Source of the DNA: Syntrophaceae bacterium
GTDB taxonomy: Bacteria; Desulfobacterota; Syntrophia; Syntrophales; Smithellaceae
Assembly (NCBI GenBank): GCA_025355345.1
Contig: JANXZU010000139.1
Span: 1 to 44,022 of the forward strand
Direction of reading: 5' to 3'
Length of the DNA: 44,022 nt
Numbering within the stretch: the first letter of the stretch is position 1; the number at the start of each line of letters is the position of its first letter. Below are positions 16,961 to 25,380 of the stretch, piece by piece. The position numbers were made by a program, and so were the translations under genes. Below the pieces are notes generated by a model that was not told the origin of the DNA, did not search any database, and worked only from the letters and a program-made list of their open reading frames with translations.

Positions 16961-18658
16961 TCACACACCGGCTTTTTTGGCGCCAGTGATCATTTCTTTG
17001 GCATGTTCCCTTGTCGTTTGAGTCAAATCAACTCCACCCAACATCCGACTGATTTCTTCAATTTTCTGCTCATCGGTCAGCATCTCTACCGTGGTAGCAG
17101 TTCTGCCGCCCGCGACTTCTTTGGCCACACGGAAATGGCTGCCCCCAAAACAGGCTATCTGGGGCAAATGAGTGATGCAAACAACCTGATGATTAGCGGA
17201 TACCTCTTTTAATTTTCTGCCTACTATTTCGGCTGTAGCACCGCCGATACCGCTATCCACTTCATCAAATACAACAGTATCAACAGAACCGGTGCGTGAC
17301 AAAACATTTTTCAGCGCCAGAACAATGCGCGATAATTCACCACCGGAAGCTATCTTATTCAATGCTTTGGGTTCTTCTCCGACATTGGCTGTCAAATAAA
17401 ATTCAATCTCATCTGCGCCTTTCGGTCCAAAGCTTGCTGCAGCTTTGTCATCCGCTGCAAAGTTTTTTTTGAAATTAACATGAAAAGAGGCGTGTTTCAT
17501 ATTTAACGCGTGGATTTCATTATCCACGGCTTGTGTTAGTTTTGCTGCCCCTTTAGCTCTTGACTGCGAAAGAGCCAGAGCCTTTTGCGTAAGATTAGCT
17601 TTTAGCACCGCTTCTTCTTTTGTCAGCTTCTCCAGCTCTTCTTCCACAGAAAATACCCGTCTCAAATCTTCTTCCATTTCCTGTTTTTTCATTAAAACAC
17701 TCTCCAGAGTGCCGCCGTGCTTGCGCTTTAAGGTACCGATCAATTCAAGACGCTCATCAATGGCCAAAAGTCTTGCGGGATCAAAATAAAGATTTTTACC
17801 ATAATCGCGCAGCGCCAAAGCCGCTTCCTGCAGCGCGATAAAATTACCTTCAATATCCGCTTCAGCAAGCTTCAAGTCCGCGTCAATTATTTTTATTTCC
17901 TTTACCGAATTACGAACTTCTTTGAGCTTTTCACAAACCGAATTTTGTTCCCCGTAAAGCATATCGTACGCACGGTTGGCGTTATCAGTAAGTTTTTGAG
18001 CGTTTACCAGCACTTTTTTTTCATTGGTCAAAGTGATATCTTCAGCCGGCTGCGGATCTATATCCACAATCTCTTTTAACTGAAATTTAATCAATGATGT
18101 CTTTTCTTCGCGGCTGCGTCGCAGTTCCTGAAGCTTCGTCATTTGAGCTTGAAGTTGCTGATATGAATTGTACACTTCTTCATAGGAAGCCCGCAGCGGA
18201 AGGCAGGCACCAAACTCATCAAGAATATCCACGTGGCTTTCATTATTGAGAATCAATTGATGTTCATGCTGCCCACAAATGTTGATCAGAGATTCACTGA
18301 TTGCAGACAAATTGCCCAGTGTCGCCATTTGCCCGTTGATGAGCGCTTTGTTTTTCCCCGTCCGCGAAATTACCCGACGGATGATCAATTCATTGCCTGC
18401 GGCAAAGCCCATCGAAGCGATTTTTTCCCGCAAAGAATCATTGGAAGATACATCAAAGAGAGCTTCGACCGTGGCGGAATCGGCCTTTGTTCGAATCATT
18501 TCCGCCGTGGCTCTATCACCCAAAAGCAGGCTTACGGCGCCGATAATTATCGATTTGCCCGCGCCGGTTTCACCGGAAATGACATTAAGCCCGTCACTGA
18601 AAGAAACGGAAAGCTCGTCAATAATAGCGAAGTTTTTTATGCTCAGATCTCTTAGCAT
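16961..18658 (-). CDS. recN: DNA repair protein RecN
   Basis: About 565 residues, an SMC-like ATPase that holds broken DNA ends for recombinational repair. Walker A is GETGAGKSII (about residues 30-39); the long central region is coiled coil; the C-terminal half carries the signature ALNKIASGGELSRIVLALK and Walker B VVFDEVDSGIGG. The start at 18658 (MLRDLSIKNFAIIDEL) is preferred over 18724 because it directly follows the nadK stop and matches the family N-terminus. It belongs to the nadK-recN-GNAT-mltA run. Confidence 0.94.
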   Translation of the reverse strand: MLRDLSIKNFAIIDELSVSFSDGLNVISGETGAGKSIIIGAVSLLLGDRATAEMIRTKADSATVEALFDVSSNDSLREKIASMGFAAGNELIIRRVISRTGKNKALINGQMATLGNLSAISESLINICGQHEHQLILNNESHVDILDEFGACLPLRASYEEVYNSYQQLQAQMTKLQELRRSREEKTSLIKFQLKEIVDIDPQPAEDITLTNEKKVLVNAQKLTDNANRAYDMLYGEQNSVCEKLKEVRNSVKEIKIIDADLKLAEADIEGNFIALQEAALALRDYGKNLYFDPARLLAIDERLELIGTLKRKHGGTLESVLMKKQEMEEDLRRVFSVEEELEKLTKEEAVLKANLTQKALALSQSRAKGAAKLTQAVDNEIHALNMKHASFHVNFKKNFAADDKAAASFGPKGADEIEFYLTANVGEEPKALNKIASGGELSRIVLALKNVLSRTGSVDTVVFDEVDSGIGGATAEIVGRKLKEVSANHQVVCITHLPQIACFGGSHFRVAKEVAGGRTATTVEMLTDEQKIEEISRMLGGVDLTQTTREHAKEMITGAKKAGV

Positions 18659-18659
18659 T

Positions 18660-19541
18660 TTACTTTTTTCTTGCCCCTGTTGGTAGCGCGCCCCAGCCAA
18701 GCTTGGAGCGTAAAATTTCCCCATAGCTGCGATGCGGTGATAGAACTAAATTTGTCACGTATTTTGACTTCTTTATGGTTATTACATCCCCGGATTTAAT
18801 TAAAAAAGCTTCCTGCCCGTCCAGTGTCACTGTTGCGCCTTTTCCCTTAGACCAAAGTGTTAAATGTAAAACAGAATCTTCCGGGAAAATAATCGGCCGA
18901 TTGGTTAAGGTATGCGGGCAAATCGGATTGATAATAATTAAATCTTCCCCGGGGAAAACAATCGGTCCGCCCGCGGAAAGTGAATAAGCGGTAGAACCGG
19001 TGGGAGTAGAAACAATCAGGCCATCCGCTTTATAAGTTGTCAGATATTGCTTATTGATCAACGTTTCCAGCTCAATAATACGGGAGAGATTGCCCCGATT
19101 AATCACTACATCATTTAAAACAATACCTTTGCCAATACTGGTTTTGCCGCGACTGATTAAAGCCTCCAGCATCATTCTTTTTTCTGTGATAAACTTTCCT
19201 GCCAGAATTAATTCCAGCGCCGCAAACATTTCATTTAAATTGACTTCTGTGAGATAGCCGAAGGTTCCCATATTAATTCCCACAATGGGAACATCATGCC
19301 TGGCTGCATGGCGCGCGGTATGCAGCATAGTGCCGTCGCCACCTAAAACAGCGATCAAATCTGCTTTTCGGGACAAATCATCTCTTGAATATCCACCCCG
19401 AATGCCCAGTGTGGCGGAAGTAGCGGCTTCCAGAAAGACTTCCACGCCCCGATCCTCCAACCATTTTTTTAATGATCCGGAGTACTGCGCGCTTGTTTCT
19501 TTTTCAACGTTGGCAACAATGCCGATTTTCTTGATTTTCAT
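18660..19541 (-). CDS. nadK: NAD kinase
   Basis: About 293 residues; phosphorylates NAD to NADP. The phosphate-binding GGDGT is in LIAVLGGDGTMLHTAR, and the second conserved region reads SPTGSTAYSLSAGGPIV. The ATG at 19541 (MKIKKIGIVAN) is chosen because GGGG lies about 10 bases upstream; a TTG at 19556 and ATG at 19547 are in frame but add nothing recognisable. It is coupled to recN (1 base between stop and start), a frequent pairing in bacteria. Confidence 0.93.
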   Translation of the reverse strand: MKIKKIGIVANVEKETSAQYSGSLKKWLEDRGVEVFLEAATSATLGIRGGYSRDDLSRKADLIAVLGGDGTMLHTARHAARHDVPIVGINMGTFGYLTEVNLNEMFAALELILAGKFITEKRMMLEALISRGKTSIGKGIVLNDVVINRGNLSRIIELETLINKQYLTTYKADGLIVSTPTGSTAYSLSAGGPIVFPGEDLIIINPICPHTLTNRPIIFPEDSVLHLTLWSKGKGATVTLDGQEAFLIKSGDVITIKKSKYVTNLVLSPHRSYGEILRSKLGWGALPTGARKK

Positions 19542-19664
19542 GATCATAAACCCCAAAATATCTCGGTCAGTAACATAAATAAAAGCTACTGTCTACGGAT
19601 AAATAATATATGGGTATAGCAAGAAACTCTTTGAATTTGCAAGGCAATTTTCATATTTAAATAC

Positions 19665-19692
19665 TTGACAGACAAGGCGTCCATAATATACG
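19665..19692 (+). promoter_or_regulatory. Candidate sigma70-type promoter of rdgC-like gene
   Basis: TTGACA, a 16-base spacer and TATACG, 24 bases before the ATG at 19716, with GAGGTG as ribosome binding site. Confidence 0.55.
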
Positions 19693-19715
19693 GTGCCTCC
19701 ATGAGGTGATTATTT

Positions 19716-20795
19716 ATGGGTTTACTTAAAGGCAATTTCAGTTTTTCTCAATTTCATGTGGATGGACAATTACCAAAGGCTTTTTTAGATTTTGTGAGCA
19801 GCAATATAAAAGCCAATTCGTTTCGCCAAACAACCAAGTCAACAGAAGAAAAACGTCTGGGATGGGTTTCTCTCACGGACGTGTTAGATGCCGAATTTGA
19901 AAATGCTAATTACGCGCTGGGAGATTACCTTATTTTTTCCCTTCGTGTTGACCGCAAGTTGATTCCTCCTAAATTAATGAAGATCAAATTGATGGAAGAA
20001 GAAAAACGATTTCTTGCCGAAAGCGGTAAAAACCGTGTCAATAAAGCAATGTCCTCGGGTATTAAAGAAAAGGTGAAATTGGAACTTCTGACCAAACTTG
20101 ATCCTGTTCCTTCTTTTTACGATGTTTGCTGGGCAGTGGGACAAAACAAAATTTATTTTTCTTCACTTGCCGACAAAGTCGCCGATGATTTTGCCGATTT
20201 GTTTAAAAAAACTTTTTCGCTAAATGTCCGGCGCTTTCTGCCGCAGGAAAATCCACTGATAATCAGCAAACCGCCTGAGGCAGAGGAATTTTCTACGGAT
20301 ACTTCTCTTATCGGCCGCGAATTTTTGACGTGGCTCTGGTATAAATCGGAGGAACGTGGCGGCAGAATAACCGTAACAAAAGGTGAAGAAGTAGAATTGA
20401 ACTTCTTGAAGCGGATTGTTTTGGAGGCGGGTGAAGGTGAATATTCCCAAGGCGTCGTCTGCCATGGAATTCACGCTGAACTCAAAGAAGGCAAAGAAGC
20501 CATCCGTCAGGGGAAAAAAGTGAAAGAAGCCGGAATTAAATTAATTTATAATCAAAATGAATGGGAATTCACCTTTCGTGCAGATTCTTTTCATTTTCAA
20601 TCGTTGAAACTTCCGGTAATGGATTGGCAGGAAACACCCGAAGACCCTTCCGGTCACCTTCTGGAGCGTATTTACCTTATTGAAAACGCGGTAAAAACGA
20701 TGAACAATTTATATGAATCATTTCTAAGTATCCGTTTTTCTGCGCAATGGGAAGAAAAAGAGCTGAATCTTTTGTCTGGATGGTTAAAGCGTTAA
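19716..20795 (+). CDS. rdgC: RdgC-like recombination-associated protein
   Basis: 359 residues, soluble. The N-terminus MGLLKGNFSFSQFHVDGQLP, then RLGWVSLTDVLD, GDYLIFSLRVDRKLIPPKL and a charged helix LMEEEKRFL match the pattern of RdgC-family proteins, which form ring-shaped dimers on double-stranded DNA and restrain RecA. The C-terminal half is less conserved and was not matched in detail. It is monocistronic with its own promoter, divergent from nadK-recN. If correct, it places a RecA modulator next to recN. Confidence 0.72.
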   Translation: MGLLKGNFSFSQFHVDGQLPKAFLDFVSSNIKANSFRQTTKSTEEKRLGWVSLTDVLDAEFENANYALGDYLIFSLRVDRKLIPPKLMKIKLMEEEKRFLAESGKNRVNKAMSSGIKEKVKLELLTKLDPVPSFYDVCWAVGQNKIYFSSLADKVADDFADLFKKTFSLNVRRFLPQENPLIISKPPEAEEFSTDTSLIGREFLTWLWYKSEERGGRITVTKGEEVELNFLKRIVLEAGEGEYSQGVVCHGIHAELKEGKEAIRQGKKVKEAGIKLIYNQNEWEFTFRADSFHFQSLKLPVMDWQETPEDPSGHLLERIYLIENAVKTMNNLYESFLSIRFSAQWEEKELNLLSGWLKR

Positions 20796-20818
20796 TTGAC
20801 AATTATCCTGTATATTGT

Positions 20819-20847
20819 TTGCTAATATTTCGATAATAAACTATAAT
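20819..20847 (+). promoter_or_regulatory. Candidate promoter of phasin-like pair 1
   Basis: TTGCTA, 17 bases, TATAAT, in the 211-base spacer before the first phasin-like gene; the leader would be about 150 bases and contains GCAAT-t-ATTGC as a small inverted repeat. Confidence 0.5.
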
Positions 20848-21006
20848 TTAAAATCTAGAATCAATACCACTTATTAATGCAGCAGGAAAGTTTAGTCACT
20901 CAACTGGCAATTATTGCTGAAAAATATTTTATTACGGCGAAGGCTGAGATTATTAATTTAATCCGGCAAAATATTATTATCATCATTTACTCAGGGAGGG
21001 TTTATT

Positions 21007-21300
21007 ATGGATCAGAAACAAATTGCCAAACAGATGATTGAGTTCAATAAAACTGCGTTTGATAACACCTTTAGCGCCATGATTGCCATGCAGGACCAGA
21101 CTGAAAAGCTGGTTTCCGGTTTTTTAGAGAAGGCATCGTGGCTTCCGGCAGAAGGAAAAAAAACGATCAATGATTGGATAAACACCTACAAGAAAGGTCG
21201 AGAAGATTACAAGGCTTCGGCTGATGAGAGCTATAAAAAAGTGGCGGATTACTTTGCTAATTCTCAGAAAGAAGAAGCAGTCAAAACAGGCAAAAAATAA
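21007..21300 (+). CDS. Phasin-like protein, paralogue 1
   Basis: 97 residues, amphipathic and helical with no signal peptide, starting MDQKQIAKQMIEFNKTAFDN. The same pattern (I-A-K-Q-M/I-I-x-F/Y-x-K-T-A-F-D-N) opens three other small proteins in this window (21332, 31148, 31481), and all have a central W-[IMV]-x-x-Y/F-K-[KN]-G element. Given the PHA synthase, PhaR and PhaJ genes nearby, they are best read as phasins, proteins coating PHA granules. The last 12 residues are Lys-rich. AGGGAGGG precedes the ATG. Confidence 0.7.
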   Translation: MDQKQIAKQMIEFNKTAFDNTFSAMIAMQDQTEKLVSGFLEKASWLPAEGKKTINDWINTYKKGREDYKASADESYKKVADYFANSQKEEAVKTGKK

Positions 21301-21331
21301 CCACAAGCGAAAATTCATGGAGGAGGGTGAT

Positions 21332-21595
21332 ATGGATCCTAAACAAATTGCCAAACAAATGATTGTTTTCAACAAGACTGCTTTTGATAATAACTTCAGT
21401 GCTATGCAGGCACTGCATGAACAAACGGAGAGGTTGGTGAATAAATTCTGGGAAAAATCACCAATGTTTCCGGAAGAAGGGAAAAAAGCAATCTCTGAAT
21501 GGATGAAGTCATATAAAAAAGGCAGCGATGATTTAAAAAATGCTGTCGATGAAAATTTTAAAAAAGTAGAAGATTTTTTTAACGAATCTAAATAA
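21332..21595 (+). CDS. Phasin-like protein, paralogue 2
   Basis: 87 residues, MDPKQIAKQMIVFNKTAFDN at the start and KKGSDDLKNAVDENFKKVED near the end. The ATG at 21332 was chosen over the longer frame from 21224 because GGAGGAGGGTGA lies directly upstream and the paralogues align from this Met. It follows paralogue 1 by 31 bases in the same transcript, and the two share about half their residues by eye, indicating tandem duplication. A strong bidirectional terminator follows. Confidence 0.7.
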   Translation: MDPKQIAKQMIVFNKTAFDNNFSAMQALHEQTERLVNKFWEKSPMFPEEGKKAISEWMKSYKKGSDDLKNAVDENFKKVEDFFNESK

Positions 21596-21674
21596 CTACT
21601 GATCTTCGGCCATCGATATTAAAGAGGGAACGATATTTCTTCCACCGTATCGTGTTTCGCAGCGTTTACTATAA

Positions 21675-21722
21675 TTTTTAAATCAAGGCGTTATCTTTAT
21701 CGAGAGCGCTTTGATTTAAAAA
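21675..21722. terminator. Bidirectional terminator between phasin pair 1 and the acyltransferase
   Basis: TTTTTAAATCAAGGCG pairs with CGCTTTGATTTAAAAA (16 bp, one mismatch), with T-rich and A-rich flanks serving both strands. Confidence 0.75.
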
Positions 21723-21736
21723 TGAAATCACTATTT

Positions 21737-22387
21737 CTAGCGTACCAGATAGGGCTGCAAAATATCATCCAGCATTTTTCTTTGATTTTCGAAATCATCT
21801 TCAGATTGTATTGGCGGAAGCTTTATCATTTCACAAAATACAATGGTTACGCGGGAAAATGGTTTGGGAATCATAAATTTATCCCAACTATTTAGATACC
21901 AGGCATTTTCGGCTTTTACATATACTGGCAGGATAAAGGCGTCCGCCGCCTGAGCAAGGCTGATGGCGCCAGGCTTGGACACACCTGCAGGACCGCGCGG
22001 CCCATCCGGAAAAATAATTGCCAGACCATATTTTTTCACTCTATTGGTCATTTCTCTTAATGCCGGACCACCATTGCGGGAAGAAGAACCACGAATAGGA
22101 TACCAGCCTACGTGTCTTGCCACCCCCGCAGTAATCTCTCCATCCAAACTTTTCGAAGTCATTATGCAGGGATTATATTTCTCAAACTTTTTCCCATAAT
22201 AAAATGCGGAAAATATCTGCTGATGCCACCCGCAAATTAAAACCCGACCACCATGCTCCATGCAATTCAACAAAGGTTCTTCATTGATTATCTTGAAACG
22301 AAAAGTCATGCAATATAACCGCACCAGCCAGTAAATAATCTTACTGGCTGGTTTTGTTGTTGCTAGCATGCGTAATTTTTTAAACAT
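21737..22387 (-). CDS. DUF374 lysophospholipid acyltransferase-like protein
   Basis: 216 residues. One N-terminal hydrophobic helix (about 15-32) is followed by the DUF374 pattern: LICGWHQQIFSAFYY as the acyltransferase-type His motif, MTSKSLDGEI, the phosphate-binding-like IRGSSSRNGGPALREM and IIFPDGPRGPAG. The family is thought to acylate lipid A or a glycerolipid at the inner membrane, but its substrate here is not known. It is a single gene after a 43-base spacer from bamD and convergent with the phasin pair. Confidence 0.82.
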   Translation of the reverse strand: MFKKLRMLATTKPASKIIYWLVRLYCMTFRFKIINEEPLLNCMEHGGRVLICGWHQQIFSAFYYGKKFEKYNPCIMTSKSLDGEITAGVARHVGWYPIRGSSSRNGGPALREMTNRVKKYGLAIIFPDGPRGPAGVSKPGAISLAQAADAFILPVYVKAENAWYLNSWDKFMIPKPFSRVTIVFCEMIKLPPIQSEDDFENQRKMLDDILQPYLVR

Positions 22388-22430
22388 ATTTATCGGGACA
22401 TGTTCATTGATTTAAAAATGGTAGTTGTAT

Positions 22431-23225
22431 TTATTGCTTCTGTGCTGCTTTTTGTGCTGCTTTCTGTTCTTCTTTGGCTTTCTTCTTTTCTTCTTCAGCT
22501 TTTACTCTAGCTTTTTCTTTGGCTTCTTTATCCTTCTTTAATTTTTCTTCTTCGGCTATTTTTGATTTAGTTTCACTAATTAAATATTCCACTTTGAAAT
22601 CAAGACCAATATTAGCATAATCTACAGCTATTTTTTCTAAACGTGTCAGGGCCGCCGAATATTTTTTCTGCGTGTAATAAAACTTCCCTACATAAAATTC
22701 ATGCTCAGCCTGTTTTTGTTTGCACTCCACGATCAATCTCTCGGCCATAGTAGCAAATTTGCTCTCCGGATAACGCGTAACCAGTTTTTCGAATTCTTTC
22801 CTGGCCTTGACTGTTTCTGTCTGATCGCGATCGATTGCTCCAATCTGGTTATAATGGCACATGCCCGCCTGATAGATTGCATATGGCACATTTTCATTGG
22901 TCGGATGAAGGCTGATAAAATCGTTATAAGCGCTTTCCGCTTCAATATAACCTTTTTCTTTAAAATATCCTCTGTCACTATAATAGGAATCAGCTATTCC
23001 CATATCAGCTAAAACAGCTAATTCATGCAGGGGATGCTCCTCCCTGAGACGTACAAAATATTCACGCGCTTTTGTATAGTTGCCTTGCTGATACTCAAGA
23101 GCACCGCGTGAATATAGCCCCTCAGGAGTTCCTTTGACCATTCCCTCCTTCTTAAAAAACGTCAACTGACAACCGGCAACACAAAACAACATTATAATCG
23201 TCAAAACAATTATTCTTATTTTCAC
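22431..23225 (-). CDS. bamD: Outer membrane assembly lipoprotein BamD family
   Basis: About 264 residues. The signal sequence ends FCVAGC (lipobox), followed by TPR-like helices: GALEYQQGNYTKAREYFVRL, AESAYNDFISLHPTN and ARKEFEKLVTRYPESKFA are the BamD-type repeats. BamD works with BamA in inserting outer-membrane beta-barrels. The last 45 residues are an unusually long Lys/Glu/Ala-rich charged helix. The GTG at 23225 is chosen because GAGGGTAGGG lies 7 bases upstream; the longer frame from 23306 would overlap trxA by 47 bases and move the signal peptide away from the N-terminus. Confidence 0.8.
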   Translation of the reverse strand: MKIRIIVLTIIMLFCVAGCQLTFFKKEGMVKGTPEGLYSRGALEYQQGNYTKAREYFVRLREEHPLHELAVLADMGIADSYYSDRGYFKEKGYIEAESAYNDFISLHPTNENVPYAIYQAGMCHYNQIGAIDRDQTETVKARKEFEKLVTRYPESKFATMAERLIVECKQKQAEHEFYVGKFYYTQKKYSAALTRLEKIAVDYANIGLDFKVEYLISETKSKIAEEEKLKKDKEAKEKARVKAEEEKKKAKEEQKAAQKAAQKQ

Positions 23226-23259
23226 TATTAACCCTACCCTCGTTTTATTAAGTAAAACA

Positions 23260-23589
23260 CTATAAACCCTTTTTAGCAAAAGCTTCCAACTTATCTTTTG
23301 GAACAAGCCCGATCAGGGTATCCAGAACCTTCCCGTCTTTGAACAGAATAATTGTGGGAATACTGCGCACACCGAAGTTAGTGGCCGTTTTCTGATTTTC
23401 ATCAACATTTAACTTCATCATCTTGACACTGTCTTTTAATTGCACTGCAAGCTCTTCAACAATAGGACCGATGGCTTTACACGGCCCGCACCATGGTGCC
23501 CAAAAATCTATAAGCACCGGCTTTACACTTTTCAGAACTTCACCTTCAAAATTATCATCGGTGGCGACACCTACAAATTCATTACCCAT
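23260..23589 (-). CDS. trxA: Thioredoxin
   Basis: 109 residues, a cytoplasmic disulfide reductant with the active site WCGPC (Cys34, Cys37) in IDFWAPWCGPCKAI and the cis-Pro loop VRSIPTIILFKDG. The ribosome binding site AAAGGAGGT lies 6 bases before the ATG. It precedes bamD by 34 bases on the same strand. Confidence 0.95.
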   Translation of the reverse strand: MGNEFVGVATDDNFEGEVLKSVKPVLIDFWAPWCGPCKAIGPIVEELAVQLKDSVKMMKLNVDENQKTATNFGVRSIPTIILFKDGKVLDTLIGLVPKDKLEAFAKKGL

Positions 23590-23741
23590 ATCGCAACCTC
23601 CTTTATCTAAATTAATTTAGAAATTATATATGTCACAGCGTACTGAAAAATGTCAAATGCTATTTGGCTTGCTAAAATATTCGTTATTCTTTGACTGTTT
23701 AATGCTAATTTGTTATAAATCTTATTATATAAGGAGGATTT

Positions 23742-24452
23742 ATGGGATTATTAGGAGTTATTTCCGGCACAACAATTCTAGAAAGAAGCGATCTGGTGGC
23801 AAACAGTAAATTCAAGCTGATGAAAAATGAATTCGGCCAGGCTTTGGTACTGTTATCTGATAATATTGTTTTGATTCTCCGTCATGGCAATGATCTGGAT
23901 AGCTACATTTTACCGCACATGATTAATCACGCGGCTAATCTGCATGCTCTCAAAGAGCTGGGCGTAAATGAAGTTGTTGGAATTAACTCCACCGGTTCTT
24001 TAAAAAAAGATTTGTGTCCGGGAACAATTGTTATTCCCGATGATTTCATTACGCTGTGCGCGACCCCAACTATTCATGAAAATAGAGCGGTACATATCAC
24101 TCCCGCATTAAATGAAAAAGTGCGCCAAAAGCTAATCAACGCGGCAAAACACTGCAAAATTTCAACCATTGAAAAAGGAACTTACTGGCAAGTCCCAGGA
24201 CCCCGGCTGGAAACAAAAGCAGAAATTAAAATGATGTCTAATTTTGCCGATATTGTGGGCATGACAATGGCAAGCGAAGCGGTAGTTGCCCTTGAGCTAG
24301 ACATTCCCTACGCATCTGCCTGTTCCATTGATAATTTCGGCAATGGCCTAACGGAACAACCTTTGAGCATGAAAGAGATAACAGCCGGTATCCGTAAAAA
24401 TGCCGACTTAATGATTAGCCTGCTGGATAGCTATTTAAAAATATCCGTTTAA
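23742..24452 (+). CDS. MTAP/PNP-family purine nucleoside phosphorylase
   Basis: 236 residues. Phosphorolysis of a purine nucleoside (methylthioadenosine, methylthioinosine or inosine/guanosine) is expected. Visible are the N-terminal GVISGTTI loop, the RHG phosphate-site segment (LILRHGNDLDSYI), the VVGINSTGSLK core and the late YWQVPGPRLETKAEIKMM plus VGMTMASEAVVALEL, as in MTAP/MTIP enzymes. AAGGAGG precedes the ATG. The stop codon overlaps, on opposite strands, the stop of the CQLG protein gene, so the two are exactly convergent. Confidence 0.85.
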   Translation: MGLLGVISGTTILERSDLVANSKFKLMKNEFGQALVLLSDNIVLILRHGNDLDSYILPHMINHAANLHALKELGVNEVVGINSTGSLKKDLCPGTIVIPDDFITLCATPTIHENRAVHITPALNEKVRQKLINAAKHCKISTIEKGTYWQVPGPRLETKAEIKMMSNFADIVGMTMASEAVVALELDIPYASACSIDNFGNGLTEQPLSMKEITAGIRKNADLMISLLDSYLKISV

Positions 24453-24883
24453 AACGCGCCCAACTGACAAGGTTTGATCCTGATTTTTAGAGCTTCACAG
24501 GCGGCGGAAACTTTCTTGCGCGACAGTTTTAGCTGTTTGGCTATCGCCCAGGCCGTAGAACAAGATAAGCGCCCGTCACTCAAAGCATCACTAATAGCTT
24601 GCTTTAAATCAGGCGCGACTTTCCGGGCGAGCTGCACAATTTTTTTCTGCGGTCTGTAACCAAAAAGTCCCAATTGGCATTCGGTAATGTTGATATTTAA
24701 AATATCAAGGGCTATACCAACATCTCCTAAAGATACCGATTTTCTCCCGGCAATTTCTTCCGCAATCAAACAGGAAACATTATTTTCTTTTGCCGCTTGC
24801 CGGACTTCCTGCTTCAGAGAATCTTCAACATTGACTTCTGGAGAGTGTTTTTGAGCGTATTTACCTTTATCTGCGTGGGTCAT
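24449..24883 (-). CDS. Conserved hypothetical protein with a twin CQLG repeat
   Basis: About 144 residues, soluble. Two copies of a roughly 52-residue helical unit are visible: one ends ITECQLGLFG (about residue 75), the other IKPCQLGAF at the very C-terminus. Each unit has the pattern L-K-Q...S-C-x-x-A-x-x-I-A....L/V-S..V..A...L-x-I-x-I, resembling a helix-turn-helix. Two cysteines per unit (one in SC, one in CQLG) could bind metal. I recognise the pattern as recurring in Deltaproteobacteria but know no function. It lies 17 bases after the ACT gene and is the last gene of the paaK operon. The second ATG (24883) is preferred on spacing to AGAGGA. Confidence 0.7.
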   Translation of the reverse strand: MTHADKGKYAQKHSPEVNVEDSLKQEVRQAAKENNVSCLIAEEIAGRKSVSLGDVGIALDILNINITECQLGLFGYRPQKKIVQLARKVAPDLKQAISDALSDGRLSCSTAWAIAKQLKLSRKKVSAACEALKIRIKPCQLGAF

Positions 24884-24906
24884 AATCATTTTCCTCTATT
24901 TGTAGG

Positions 24907-25359
24907 TTATTTTACATTGTGAGTGGGTTCAATTGAAGAGAGTGCTTGCGTATCGAGCGTCTGAAATCCATTCTCCTCCAGAAGTTTTTCTGTTTTCTCG
25001 GTCTGGTCTACATCAACAACAAAAACCGCTTTTTTCGAACTCTCCAGGACAAAACCATAGGCATTGTTGATGTTGATGCCTTCCTGATAAAGTAGCTGCA
25101 TCAGATTATCCAAACCGCCAGGTTTGTCGTCAATGAGTACAGCCAGCACACTGCGCAGATGTACTGTTAATCCGGCCTGGGTGAGAACTGTTTCTGCACG
25201 CTTGGGATCATCCACGATCAGGTTGATAACTCCAAAGGTATCGGCAGTGGATATGGTGGTCGCCCTAATATTGATCTTTTCCTTACCCAGAACACTGGTG
25301 AGATGAGCAATTTTGCCGGGCTTATTTTCCGCAAAAATAGAAATCTGATATGCAATCAT
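24907..25359 (-). CDS. Tandem ACT-domain protein
   Basis: 150 residues with two ACT domains: YQISIFAENKPGKIAHLTSV (about 4-23) opens the first and AVLIDDKPGGLDNLMQLL (about 73-90) the second; both have the ligand-binding K-P-G turn. Stand-alone double-ACT proteins accompany phenylacetate-CoA ligase and indolepyruvate oxidoreductase genes in many anaerobes and are thought to sense amino acids, here probably aromatic ones. It follows paaK by 21 bases and has AAGGAGAAA at its ribosome binding site. Confidence 0.87.
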   Translation of the reverse strand: MIAYQISIFAENKPGKIAHLTSVLGKEKINIRATTISTADTFGVINLIVDDPKRAETVLTQAGLTVHLRSVLAVLIDDKPGGLDNLMQLLYQEGININNAYGFVLESSKKAVFVVDVDQTEKTEKLLEENGFQTLDTQALSSIEPTHNVK

Positions 25360-25380
25360 ATTTTTCTCCTTAGTTTAAGT

